A stretch of 64,000 nucleotides of DNA, taken from contig JBMYZL010000009.1 of the NCBI GenBank assembly GCA_049610385.1, forward strand, positions 1 to 64,000, given 5' to 3'. The DNA is from JBMYZL01 sp049610385. GTDB taxonomy: Bacteria > Bacteroidota > Bacteroidia > Flavobacteriales_D > Sanyastnellaceae. The notes beneath the pieces were generated by a model. It worked only from the letters and a program-made list of their open reading frames with translations, was not told where the DNA came from and searched no databases. A program made the translations under genes and the position numbers. Shown piece after piece: positions 53,501-60,752 of this stretch (positions are counted from its first letter, which is position 1; every line of letters starts with the position of its first letter).

Positions 53501-53998
53501 AACACTTTCGATGTATTTGTTCTCATAGGTGACGTATGGCTGCTCCATGTCCACCCAGTACCCCATCTGACGTGTCAATTCATTCCACTCCTCCGTATAG
53601 CGCATCACCGTCTTGCGGCATGCAGCATTGTATTCTTCGACCGTCAACTTGGAGCCAATGTCTTCCTTGGTAATGCCCAATTCCTTCTCAACACTCAGTT
53701 CCACAGGCAACCCATGCGTATCCCAACCCGCCTTGCGCTCCACCCGATAGCCCTTCAAAGTTTGGAACCGACAAAATATGTCCTTCAAGGTCCGTGCCAT
53801 GGCATGGTGGATGCCCGGCTTGCCGTTCGCCGAAGGGGGGCCTTCGAAGAATACAAAGGGTTTGTCTTCGGGTCGCGAATTCACACTGACCTCGAAGGTT
53901 TGCTCCGATTCCCAGCGCGCCAAGATCTCCTGTGACAATGCGGGCAGATCCAAACTGCCGCGCTCTTCAAACATGGGGTTGTGCTTTGTGTCCGACAT
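50600..53998 (-). CDS. ileS: Isoleucyl-tRNA synthetase
   Basis: This 1132-residue class I synthetase charges tRNA-Ile and edits valine. The HIGH-type motif is in PPSANGKPGIHHAMARTL (residues 54-71), the editing domain follows (AWTTTPWTLPSNTAL and GTGIVHTAPTFGADD), the KMSKS loop is KMSKRLGN (about 675-682), and the tRNA-anticodon-binding and C-terminal domains reach 1132 residues, the eukaryotic-like long form. The ATG at 53998 fits the family N-terminus and has a -7-like box eight bases upstream. The DksA-like and lspA genes follow in the same direction. Confidence 0.97.
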   Translation of the reverse strand: MSDTKHNPMFEERGSLDLPALSQEILARWESEQTFEVSVNSRPEDKPFVFFEGPPSANGKPGIHHAMARTLKDIFCRFQTLKGYRVERKAGWDTHGLPVELSVEKELGITKEDIGSKLTVEEYNAACRKTVMRYTEEWNELTRQMGYWVDMEQPYVTYENKYIESVWWLLGQIHEKGLLYKGYTIQPYSPAAGTGLSSHELNQPGAYRDVKDTTIVAQFRTWPECGDRIRQHASPEQAEVLKDLPVDFLAWTTTPWTLPSNTALTVGPDIEYVLVKTTNRYTGEPGLVVLAEALLGKHFGGKKAPEHEVVARFKGADLCGARYEPLLDWAAPMAGLDDAFRVIPGDFVTTEDGTGIVHTAPTFGADDARVAAAAGIPPMLIDDGTGHGVPLVDLQGRFRVGPLAGRYVKPEYDSEASDDVKPVDVEIAIMLKEKGQAFLVEKYEHNYPHCWRTDKPILYYPLDSWFIRATAVKERMAELNRTIGWKPESTGTGRFGKWLDNLNDWNLSRSRFWGIPIPIWRTGDGTEEVCISSVEALKAACEQSVAAGLMETNPLAEFTPGDMSDENYHKFDLHKHVVDQIVLQSPSGQPMNREPDLIDVWFDSGSMPYAQWHYPFENREKIDSGQAFPADFIAEGVDQTRGWFYTLHAIGTMVFDSVAYKRVVSNGLVLDKNGQKMSKRLGNAVDPFETLKKYGPDATRWYMIANAQPWDNLKFDVAGIGEVQRKFFGTLHNTYNFFALYANIDGFDPTCSPVVALEDRPEIDQWILSKLHSLIREVDESLSDLEPTRAARAIQQFTMDELSNWHVRLSRRRFWKAAGSIEKQSAYQTLHECLSTVAVLASPIAPFYTEQLHQNLHPNSDLGSVHHADYPVYDANWVNPELEARMALAQRLSSLTLGLRKREKLRVRQPLRRVLVPVTDEGMARRVEAVSELVKSEVNVKSVEVLQDGELGAVQIVKSIKPDFKALGPRFGKRMKAVALSIQGMKAEDIAALERDGTRVVTPEDGLGDVEIGLSDVAILAQDIPGWLVSSEGGVTVALDITLDDEIRSEGLARELVNRVQNLRKDCGLEVTDRILLYVETGPKEQDAFEQNLDYIRAETLADEVLWKSGREASEMELADGVTVRLALTKKQ

Positions 53999-54006
53999 CT
54001 CGCGGG

Positions 54007-54014
54007 CGAAGATA
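54007..54014 (-). promoter_or_regulatory. Start-proximal -7 box of ileS
   Basis: TATCTTCG on the minus strand ends eight bases before the ileS ATG, in the 48-base gap after pyk. It is identical to the box at ricT and at the 60560 lipoprotein. No TTG lies at the expected distance upstream. Confidence 0.4.
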
Positions 54015-54046
54015 CGTCCGTCCGTGCAAGCACACGAGAGTGGAAA

Positions 54047-55465
54047 TCAGACTTTCGACAATTTGAGCATGTTGGTGGTTCCAGCATCCGCTATGGGCAT
54101 ACTTGCCAAATGCACCACAAAGTCTCCCTCAGCCACAGCACCCTGTTTGGACAGCACATACTTGATATCGGCAATGGTGTGATCGGTGCTCACCATTTTC
54201 AAATAAGGAAAAGCGTAAACCCCCCATACCAGTGACATTTGTGCCAAAATCTGCTTGTTCGCGGTAAAAATGTACACATGGGATTTGGGTCGCTGAGAAG
54301 CCACTTGGAGCGCTGTGTATCCACTGAAGGTCATGGTGACGATGGCCTTTGCATCCACCCGTTTTGCCAAGCGACATGCATTGTAACAAATGGAGTCGCT
54401 GATGAATCGTTCATCCGTTTCTGCCAATGGAGCTCTTTCCTTGTAGTACATATCATCCTGTTCCTCCATCGAGTTGATGATTCGTGTCATGGCTCGCACA
54501 GCATGCACGGGATAAGCGCCCACAGAGGTCTCCGCACTCAACATCACTGCATCCGCACCGTCGAGAACAGCATTTGCCACATCATTGACCTCTGCTCTGG
54601 TGGGGACTGGGGCCTCAATCATGGACTCCATCATCTGGGTCGCCACAATGACTGGCTTGCTGAGCTCCATGCATTTGCGGATGATTCGCTTTTGAACCAC
54701 GGGGACATCTTGCATGGGAATTTCTACCCCCAAATCCCCTCGAGCCACCATCACTGCATCTGTAGCCTCCAGAATGGCATCCAAATCCGCGATGGCTTCT
54801 GGCTTTTCGATTTTGGCAACAATGCGGCTGTGTTTCCCAGCAGCCTGAATGCGCTCCCGCAATTCATGAATATCAGACGCATGGCGCACGAAAGACAATC
54901 CCACCCAATCCACATCATTTGCCAACGCAAATTCCAAATCTGTGGCATCCTTTTCTGTGATGCATGGAAGACTCACTGCTGTTTTGGGGAGATTGATGCC
55001 CTTTCGAGGTTTCAGCAAACCCCCGTGAACAATCCTGCATTGAACCTCATCAACCCCATTGGATGCTTCCACACACAATTCGAGTTTTCCATCATCCAGC
55101 AGAACGGGTTCCCCCACCTTGACATCAGATGCAAACTGAAGGTAGTTCGTGAACACCATGCCATCGACTCCTGTGCCTTGGCCTGTTTTGATGGTCAGCA
55201 TCTCTCCTTCTAAAAGGTTCATCTGTCCACCTTCAACGTCTCCAATCCGCAATTTGGGCCCCTGCAAATCTGCCAAAGTGGCGACTTGAATATCCAACGT
55301 TTCGTTTATTGAACGGATGGTTTCCAAGGTGGTGCCGTGAACGCTGTGGTCACCATGCGAAAAATTCAAACGGGCCACATTCAAACCGGCCTCCACCAAT
55401 TCCTTCAACACCTCCGGTTGGTTGGAGGCTGGACCCATTGTGGCAACTATTTTCGTTCTTTTCAT
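54047..55465 (-). CDS. pyk: Pyruvate kinase
   Basis: Pyruvate kinase converts phosphoenolpyruvate and ADP to pyruvate and ATP in glycolysis. The 472-residue protein has KIVATMGPASN, NVARLNFSHGDH, ADLQGPKLRIG, LSFVRHASDI, the signature segment IVAKIEKPEAI, VMVARGDLGVEI, and the PVIVATQMMESM / TRAEVNDVANAVLDGADAVML active-site stretch, followed by a normal C-terminal domain. The start is the ATG 55465, one base after the IPExxxVDY gene stop; an upstream in-frame start lies inside that gene. It is part of a compact minus-strand run. Confidence 0.96.
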   Translation of the reverse strand: MKRTKIVATMGPASNQPEVLKELVEAGLNVARLNFSHGDHSVHGTTLETIRSINETLDIQVATLADLQGPKLRIGDVEGGQMNLLEGEMLTIKTGQGTGVDGMVFTNYLQFASDVKVGEPVLLDDGKLELCVEASNGVDEVQCRIVHGGLLKPRKGINLPKTAVSLPCITEKDATDLEFALANDVDWVGLSFVRHASDIHELRERIQAAGKHSRIVAKIEKPEAIADLDAILEATDAVMVARGDLGVEIPMQDVPVVQKRIIRKCMELSKPVIVATQMMESMIEAPVPTRAEVNDVANAVLDGADAVMLSAETSVGAYPVHAVRAMTRIINSMEEQDDMYYKERAPLAETDERFISDSICYNACRLAKRVDAKAIVTMTFSGYTALQVASQRPKSHVYIFTANKQILAQMSLVWGVYAFPYLKMVSTDHTIADIKYVLSKQGAVAEGDFVVHLASMPIADAGTTNMLKLSKV

Positions 55466-55466
55466 T

Positions 55467-55910
55467 TCAATGCAAATCTTCTTCCGGCGACGCACAGTCG
55501 AGGACCGCCAGGTGTTCCATGATGCCTTCCACATGGGGGTCCACCGGTGTGGCCAATGTCACTGAGGACAATGACCTCACCCCTTTGACAACGGCCTCGA
55601 AATCCAATTGCTCATTGGGGTCGTCCATGTGCTCCAATCTCAAAAGGTAATCCAATCTGGCAACACCGCTTGTCTTCACCAAAGACCCTTCGGCATGCCG
55701 ATTGAGCACCAGCATGGCAGGCCCACCTCTGTACACCAAGTGATCCGAATGCCCCTGACGTTGAGGGGACTGGATGATGTGGTGGTATTCCAAGGCCCAT
55801 CCGAATCGTCCATTGAGTTCCCAACCCAATCGATGTGGACCCACTGCCGAACCAATACCTATGACATCAAAGTCACAAGATTCCGCGAAGTCCTCGTCCA
55901 ACCATTGCAT
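55467..55910 (-). CDS. IPExxxVDY family protein
   Basis: This 147-residue soluble protein fits the small IPExxxVDY family of Bacteroidota by length, by its start (DEDFAESCDFDVIGI, GPHRLGWELNGRF) and by a degenerate form of the name motif (VARLDYLLRL). The conserved position between pyk and rnc also supports it. The isoleucine-proline-glutamate part of the motif is not clear, so the match is partial. No function is established. It is separated from pyk by one base. Confidence 0.7.
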   Translation of the reverse strand: MQWLDEDFAESCDFDVIGIGSAVGPHRLGWELNGRFGWALEYHHIIQSPQRQGHSDHLVYRGGPAMLVLNRHAEGSLVKTSGVARLDYLLRLEHMDDPNEQLDFEAVVKGVRSLSSVTLATPVDPHVEGIMEHLAVLDCASPEEDLH

Positions 55911-55955
55911 CAGGGCGCGAATTTAATCAAACCGCCCAACCCAAGAATGAAGCCT

Positions 55956-56729
55956 TTATGATTTCTTCTGAGCAGAGGGGCGTCCTTGCTTTTTCCTTCC
56001 AGCGAGGTACACACGTTTCCATGCGTGACGCGCAGCCAATTGTTCAGCGGCCTTCTTGGACGCCCCTGTGCCCCGGCCCAACTCCTTGCCACTGATTACG
56101 GCTGCAATTTCAAAAGCATCGTCTGACCCATCTCGACCCTCTCGGATCACTTGAAACTCCAATTTTCGCTTTTGCTTCGCTGCCCATTTGTGCAATTGAG
56201 ACTTGAAGTCTTCACGAGAGTGGACCTTGTCATATGCACCGTGGTGCTTCAACATCCGGATGACTGCTTTGCTCGTCTTCTTGTAACCATGGTCCAAATA
56301 AACCGCACCTATCAGCGCTTCCAATGCATTGCCGACCACGGCATCACGGATGTCCTCGCGTCTCATCTTGGATTCGATAAGGGCCGGGAGGCCCATGCGC
56401 TCCCCCAACAAATTCAAGGTCTTGCGATTGACAACTTTGGACTTGCGTTGAGTCAAATCGCCCTCCTGTTCTTCCGGAAATTCGGCATAGAGAGAAGAGG
56501 CCACGGCCAAATCGAGGGCTACATCTCCCAAAAACTCCAATCGCTCATTGCTCCTTCGACCCGTGGTGTCCCCTTCCAAAAACGACGAATGGGTCAGGGC
56601 CTCAACGTAATGGGATTCCTGCTTCACACGCAAGCCAAACTCACGCTTGACCAACTCTCGAAAATCCTTGGGGGGCAAAGCCTTCCCTGAATCGCCAACC
56701 ATGGCGCGAAATTGGTCACGCCAACTCAT
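55956..56729 (-). CDS. rnc: Ribonuclease III
   Basis: RNase III cleaves double-stranded RNA during rRNA and mRNA processing. The 257-residue protein has the catalytic signature NERLEFLGDVALDLAVA, a second conserved acidic segment (VGNALEALIGAVYLDHG) and a C-terminal double-stranded RNA-binding domain (about 165-240; DFKSQLHKWAAKQKRKLEF and GTGASKKAAEQLAARHAW), then a short basic tail. The ATG at 56729 is preferred to a TTG nine bases upstream. It lies downstream of fabF and acpP, an arrangement typical of the phylum. Confidence 0.95.
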   Translation of the reverse strand: MSWRDQFRAMVGDSGKALPPKDFRELVKREFGLRVKQESHYVEALTHSSFLEGDTTGRRSNERLEFLGDVALDLAVASSLYAEFPEEQEGDLTQRKSKVVNRKTLNLLGERMGLPALIESKMRREDIRDAVVGNALEALIGAVYLDHGYKKTSKAVIRMLKHHGAYDKVHSREDFKSQLHKWAAKQKRKLEFQVIREGRDGSDDAFEIAAVISGKELGRGTGASKKAAEQLAARHAWKRVYLAGRKKQGRPSAQKKS

Positions 56730-56769
56730 CCCAAGCAAACAAAATCAGGAACGCCAGTCAAACCGGGCA

Positions 56770-58029
56770 TCAGGCCTGGTGTGCTTTGAACAACACGGAC
56801 GCATTGTGTCCACCAAATCCAAAGGTGTTGGACAATGCAGCACGGATGGGACGTTTTTGGGCTTCATTGAACGTGAAATTCAACCTGTCGTCCAGTTGAT
56901 CATCCGCATGCTCAAAATTGATGGTCGGTGGAACAATGCCATTTTGAATGGCCAAAATGCAGGCGATTCCTTCGATGGCTCCCGCGGCACCCAGAAGGTG
57001 GCCAGTCATGGATTTGGTTGAAGAAATGTTCATTTGATAAGCTTGCTCACCAAAAACCTGTTGAATCGCTTTGGTCTCCGCCACATCCCCAAGGGGAGTA
57101 GATGTACCATGTACATTCACGTAATCCACTTCGTCGGGTGACATGTGGGCATCGTCCAGTGCTGCTTGCATCACATTTTTGGCTCCAAGGCCTTCAGGAT
57201 GGGGTGCGGTGATGTGATGTGCATCTGCACTCATTCCACCTCCAACCATCTCACAATAAATCTTCGCTCCTCTCGCCACGGCATGCTCATACTCTTCCAG
57301 GATGACGGCTCCAGCTCCTTCGCCCAGAACAAATCCATCCCTGGTGCTGTCAAAAGGTCGAGAAGCCCGAGTGGGATCATCGTTCCTCGTCGACAGCGCC
57401 TTCAAGGCATTGAATCCGCCAATCGCGCCCTCGGTCACTGCCGCTTCTGATCCACCTGTGACCATCACATCCGCCTTTCCAAGGCGAACATAATTGAACG
57501 CATCAATCATGGCATTTGTGCCCGATGCACAAGCCGAAACCGTACAAAAATTCGGGCCTCGAAATCCGTGACGCATGGAGATGTGCCCAGCCGCGATGTC
57601 GCTGATCATCATCGGAATGAAAAAAGGCGAGAAGCGTGGCGTTCCATCTCCGGCGTGGAAATTTTGGGCCTCGTTCATGAAGGTCTGAAATCCCCCAATG
57701 CCAGATCCCCAAATAACACCTACCCGATCGTGATTTACCGGGGCCTCTTCACCGCTCAAACCAGCATCCTGAAGGGCTTCATCTGCAGAGACTACAGCAT
57801 ATTGAGAGAACAAATCCATTTTGCGCGCATCTCGGCGGTCGATGAACTCGAGCGCATCGAATCCTTTGACTTCGCAAGCAAAGCGCGTTTTGAATTTTTC
57901 TGAATCGAACTTGGTGATCAGGTCAGCACCGCTGACCCCGTTCACCAATCCATTCCAATAGGATGCCACATCGTTGCCCAGTGGCGTAATTGCCCCAAGG
58001 CCTGTGACCACAACCCGTTTCAACTCCAT
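56770..58029 (-). CDS. fabF: 3-oxoacyl-ACP synthase II
   Basis: FabF condenses malonyl-ACP with acyl-ACP in fatty acid elongation. The 419-residue thiolase-fold protein begins MELKRVVVTGLGAITPLGND and has the catalytic cysteine in TVSACASGTNAM and the two histidines in VHGTSTPLGD and SMTGHLLGAAG. It follows acpP by 11 bases, so carrier and condensing enzyme are produced together. Length and motifs are complete. Confidence 0.97.
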   Translation of the reverse strand: MELKRVVVTGLGAITPLGNDVASYWNGLVNGVSGADLITKFDSEKFKTRFACEVKGFDALEFIDRRDARKMDLFSQYAVVSADEALQDAGLSGEEAPVNHDRVGVIWGSGIGGFQTFMNEAQNFHAGDGTPRFSPFFIPMMISDIAAGHISMRHGFRGPNFCTVSACASGTNAMIDAFNYVRLGKADVMVTGGSEAAVTEGAIGGFNALKALSTRNDDPTRASRPFDSTRDGFVLGEGAGAVILEEYEHAVARGAKIYCEMVGGGMSADAHHITAPHPEGLGAKNVMQAALDDAHMSPDEVDYVNVHGTSTPLGDVAETKAIQQVFGEQAYQMNISSTKSMTGHLLGAAGAIEGIACILAIQNGIVPPTINFEHADDQLDDRLNFTFNEAQKRPIRAALSNTFGFGGHNASVLFKAHQA

Positions 58030-58040
58030 AGGAGCCCGAA

Positions 58041-58277
58041 TTATTTCTTCGCCCCCGAGATGTACTCGACAGCTTGGCCCACTGTGCTGATTTTCTCAGC
58101 CTGGTCGTCCGGAATGGCGATGTTGAACTCTTTTTCGAACTCCATGATGAGTTCGACTGTGTCGAGGGAATCAGCCCCCAAATCGTTGGTGAAACTCGCC
58201 TCGGCGGTTACTTCTCCCGCATCAACTCCCAACTTGTCGACGATAATCGCCGTTACTTTTTCTTGAATCTCAGACAT
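58041..58277 (-). CDS. acpP: Acyl carrier protein
   Basis: The 78-residue acidic protein carries growing fatty acyl chains on a phosphopantetheine arm attached to the serine of GADSLDTVELIM (about residue 38). The four-helix pattern and the end ISGAKK are typical. It lies first in a run with fabF, and a promoter-like box lies 23 bases upstream of the ATG. Confidence 0.98.
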   Translation of the reverse strand: MSEIQEKVTAIIVDKLGVDAGEVTAEASFTNDLGADSLDTVELIMEFEKEFNIAIPDDQAEKISTVGQAVEYISGAKK

Positions 58278-58300
58278 AGCTAAGGGTTTCTTTCGCGGCG

Positions 58301-58308
58301 CAAAGTAA
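58301..58308 (-). promoter_or_regulatory. Possible -7 box of acpP
   Basis: The minus strand reads TTACTTTG, one base off TAnnTTTG, 23 bases before the acpP ATG. The expected upstream TTG is only 13 bases away, so the match is partial. Confidence 0.3.
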
Positions 58309-58333
58309 CCAAATCCCCGGTCAACCTTCGCCG

Positions 58334-59023
58334 TTATTTTTCACTTTTCTTTTTTTTCCGGTGCAGCGAACGGATTTTTGAAAGTTCAAATCTTTGAATA
58401 TCAGGTACTTTGCAGCCATCTGCAGGATATCCAATGGGCAGCACCAAAAATGCTTTTTCATGTTCTGGACGACCCAAAACCCGACCGCAAAAATCCATGG
58501 GTGAAGGTGTATGAGTCACCGTCACAAGCCCTGCGTGATGCAACGCCGACAAGAAAAGACCTGCTGCAATGCCCACGGATTCGTTGACATAATAGTTCTT
58601 CTCCCTCCCTTCAAGGCCTGGGCACCAAGGCTTCCTGAACATCACCACCACCACTGGGGCATCGTCAAAATGAGGCTTGTCTGCATCGGTTCCCAAATGG
58701 GCCAAATCAGCTTTCCATTTCTCGGACATGCGCTCAGCATAATTGCGCTGCTCTTCCTTTTCGGCCTCTAACCGGAGTTGATGTTTGACATCAGGATCCG
58801 TCACGACGGCAAAATGCCAAGGTTGCTTGTTCGCCCCGGATGGCGCCGTGCCTGCAGCCGCGATGCAATCATCGATTACATCCAATGGAATGGGATCTGA
58901 TGAAAAATGCCGAACCGATCGGCGGGAGGACATCTGCTCCAGGAAACCCTTGGCACGATCCCGCATCTCCTGTTCAGGCAGACGTTCGAAGGGCAGGTCG
59001 ATGGTGGCGAAATCCTCAGACAT
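58334..59023 (-). CDS. Nitroreductase-fold enzyme, iodotyrosine-deiodinase-like
   Basis: The 229-residue FMN enzyme has RRSVRHFSSDPIP, GTAPSGANKQPWHF, HTPSPMDFCGRVLGRP and a NYYVNESVGIAAGLF segment, the pattern of iodotyrosine deiodinase (IYD) rather than of general nitroreductases. The residues that grip the tyrosine substrate in IYD align with E91, Y95 and K116 here, at the same spacings (-4 and +21 from the tyrosine). IYD reductively removes halogen from mono- and di-halotyrosines; bacterial homologues exist. The protein ends with a Lys-rich tail. It lies five bases after the mlaF-like gene on the same strand, but no functional link is obvious. Confidence 0.9.
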   Translation of the reverse strand: MSEDFATIDLPFERLPEQEMRDRAKGFLEQMSSRRSVRHFSSDPIPLDVIDDCIAAAGTAPSGANKQPWHFAVVTDPDVKHQLRLEAEKEEQRNYAERMSEKWKADLAHLGTDADKPHFDDAPVVVVMFRKPWCPGLEGREKNYYVNESVGIAAGLFLSALHHAGLVTVTHTPSPMDFCGRVLGRPEHEKAFLVLPIGYPADGCKVPDIQRFELSKIRSLHRKKKKSEK

Positions 59024-59028
59024 TCAAC

Positions 59029-59781
59029 TCAACTGTTCGTTCGAATCGTTCGCATCAAATCCGAGGCAAAGACGAATTCCTCAAGTTCTTGAACGCCCCC
59101 GGCGAGCAACTGATGGCGGTCACCATGCCATAGAATTTGGCCTTGATGGACAAAATGAATGGTGTCCGACGCTTCCATAACACTGTTCATATCGTGGGAA
59201 ACGACGACCGTGGTCATGTCGTACTCACGGGTGATGTCTTTGATGAGGTTGTCAATCACGATGGCCGTCTGTGGATCCAATCCAGAGTTGGGCTCATCGC
59301 AGAACAAATATTTCGGATTCATCGAAATGGCCCTGGCAATGCCCACTCGTTTTTGCATGCCTCCAGAAATCTCTGACGGCAGTCGACCTGCTGCATCTTC
59401 CAACTCCACTCGACGCAAACAATCCAACGCACGCTCATGGATGCCCGCTGACGACAAATCACTGAACATGCGCAAGGGGAATTGGACATTCTCAAGCACA
59501 GTCATGCTGTCAAACAGTGCACCGCCTTGAAACAACATGCCGATTTCCTGCCGGATGCTCTTCCTCTCCTTGCGTGACATGGCTGTGAAGTTTCGATTGT
59601 CGTAGGTCACGTGGCCTTGATCCGGTTCAATGAGCCCCACGGTGCATTTGGTCAAAACCGACTTGCCACTGCCACTGCGACCGATGACATAATTGACTTT
59701 TCCCGTCAGGAATTTGGCACTGATTCCCTTCAACACATGATGTTGATCGAACGATTTGTGGATGTTGTGCAATCGAATCAT
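59029..59781 (-). CDS. mlaF: ABC transporter ATPase, MlaF-like
   Basis: The 250-residue ATPase has Walker A GRSGSGKSVLTK, the Q-loop MLFQGGALFDSMTV, the ABC signature SEISGGMQKRVGIARA, Walker B YLFCDEPNSGLDP and the H-loop VVSHDMNS. The SGGMQKR form and the DEPNSGLDP segment are typical of the MlaF subfamily, which with MlaE moves phospholipids between the membranes. It is encoded 14 bases after the permease gene. No MlaD-type substrate-binding protein is in the window. Confidence 0.92.
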   Translation of the reverse strand: MIRLHNIHKSFDQHHVLKGISAKFLTGKVNYVIGRSGSGKSVLTKCTVGLIEPDQGHVTYDNRNFTAMSRKERKSIRQEIGMLFQGGALFDSMTVLENVQFPLRMFSDLSSAGIHERALDCLRRVELEDAAGRLPSEISGGMQKRVGIARAISMNPKYLFCDEPNSGLDPQTAIVIDNLIKDITREYDMTTVVVSHDMNSVMEASDTIHFVHQGQILWHGDRHQLLAGGVQELEEFVFASDLMRTIRTNS

Positions 59782-59795
59782 GCCAATGAAACTTG

Positions 59796-60533
59796 TCAGT
59801 TGAGCAACAGGGAGGTCAAGACCAAATTGGACACCATGATCAACACCACGCTCCAGACCACAGCTCTGGTGCTTGATTGGCCCACACCCAATGCCCCTCC
59901 TGTGGCATGATAACCATGATACGCTGGAACACTGGTCAAAATAAATCCAAATACAGTGGTCTTCGTCAAGGCATAAACCACATCAAAAGATTTGAAATCC
60001 ACCTGCATGCCGTACTCAAAATCCGCCAAACTGCTCACCCCAGTGGTCACCCCGATCCAAGCTCCCGCACCAATGCCGAGCACCATGCTCAACACAACCA
60101 GGAAAGGAATGATCAAAACTCCAGCAATGACCTTGGGCAAGGCAAGGTACCCAGCGCTGTTGACCCCCATGATTTCAAGGGCATCGATTTGTTCGTCGAC
60201 GCGCATTTTCCCGATTTGGGAGGCAATGTTTGACCCCACTTTTCCTGATAGAATCACTGGAATCAATGTGGGGCTGAACTCCAAAATCATGGTCTGCCGA
60301 ACTGTGAAGCCAATGGTGTAGACGGGAATCCAACCCCCAATCTGGTGGGCCGTTTGCAAACAAATGACCGCGCCCATAAATACACTCAACAAAGCCACAA
60401 TGCCCACTGATTGTGTTCCAATGGCTTCCAATTCAGAAATGAAGCTGCGCAGGAAGATCCGACCCCGTTCAGGCAGGCGAAACGTCCTCCCCAAGAATTG
60501 AACATATCGGCCCAAATGAAACATCCACCGCAT
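59796..60533 (-). CDS. mlaE: ABC transporter permease, MlaE-like
   Basis: The 245-residue protein has five membrane segments and the family core: GIVALLSVFMGAVICLQ, LIPVILSGKVGSNIASQIG, MRVDEQIDALEIMGVN and VIAGVLIIPFL. The V-G-x-N/S-I-A-S-x-I-G and E-Q-I-D-A-L pattern is characteristic of MlaE. It should pair with the neighbouring ATPase in retrograde or anterograde phospholipid or sterol-like lipid transport. I use ATG 60533; another at 60524 is equally possible. It is divergent from the small lipoprotein gene starting 27 bases away. Confidence 0.9.
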   Translation of the reverse strand: MRWMFHLGRYVQFLGRTFRLPERGRIFLRSFISELEAIGTQSVGIVALLSVFMGAVICLQTAHQIGGWIPVYTIGFTVRQTMILEFSPTLIPVILSGKVGSNIASQIGKMRVDEQIDALEIMGVNSAGYLALPKVIAGVLIIPFLVVLSMVLGIGAGAWIGVTTGVSSLADFEYGMQVDFKSFDVVYALTKTTVFGFILTSVPAYHGYHATGGALGVGQSSTRAVVWSVVLIMVSNLVLTSLLLN

Positions 60534-60547
60534 GCGCACGAAGGTAC

Positions 60548-60555
60548 TATCTTCG
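60548..60555 (+). promoter_or_regulatory. Start-proximal -7 box of the small lipoprotein gene
   Basis: TATCTTCG ends four bases before the ATG at 60560; the joined sequence, box plus CGGC plus ATG, is the same arrangement as at purD. It lies in the 26-base gap with the divergent permease gene. Confidence 0.4.
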
Positions 60556-60559
60556 CGGC

Positions 60560-60745
60560 ATGACCCCACGACGCATTGCTCAGTTCTTGTTTTTGCTTGG
60601 ATTTGTCGGCCTTTTATCTGCCTGTTCCAGCACGAAAAAGACCCGAAAATGTGCCACTTGTCCGACGTTCACATCGGAAGCAATGCCCCGCTCGTTAAAC
60701 GCAGCCGCACCTGGACTTGCAGCCTTGAGCGAAAGACCCCACTGA
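60560..60745 (+). CDS. Tiny lipoprotein
   Basis: The 61-residue product has a signal peptide with lipobox LLSAC (cysteine near residue 22), a basic stretch SSTKKTRKCATC with a CxxC pair, and a short Pro/Ala-rich tail. It is too small for an enzyme and I recognise no family; short lipoproteins like this are common in Bacteroidota and probably sit in the outer membrane. It lies seven bases before manC and should be co-transcribed with it. The promoter-like box and the clear lipobox support it as a real gene. Confidence 0.7.
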   Translation: MTPRRIAQFLFLLGFVGLLSACSSTKKTRKCATCPTFTSEAMPRSLNAAAPGLAALSERPH

Positions 60746-60752
60746 ATCCACG

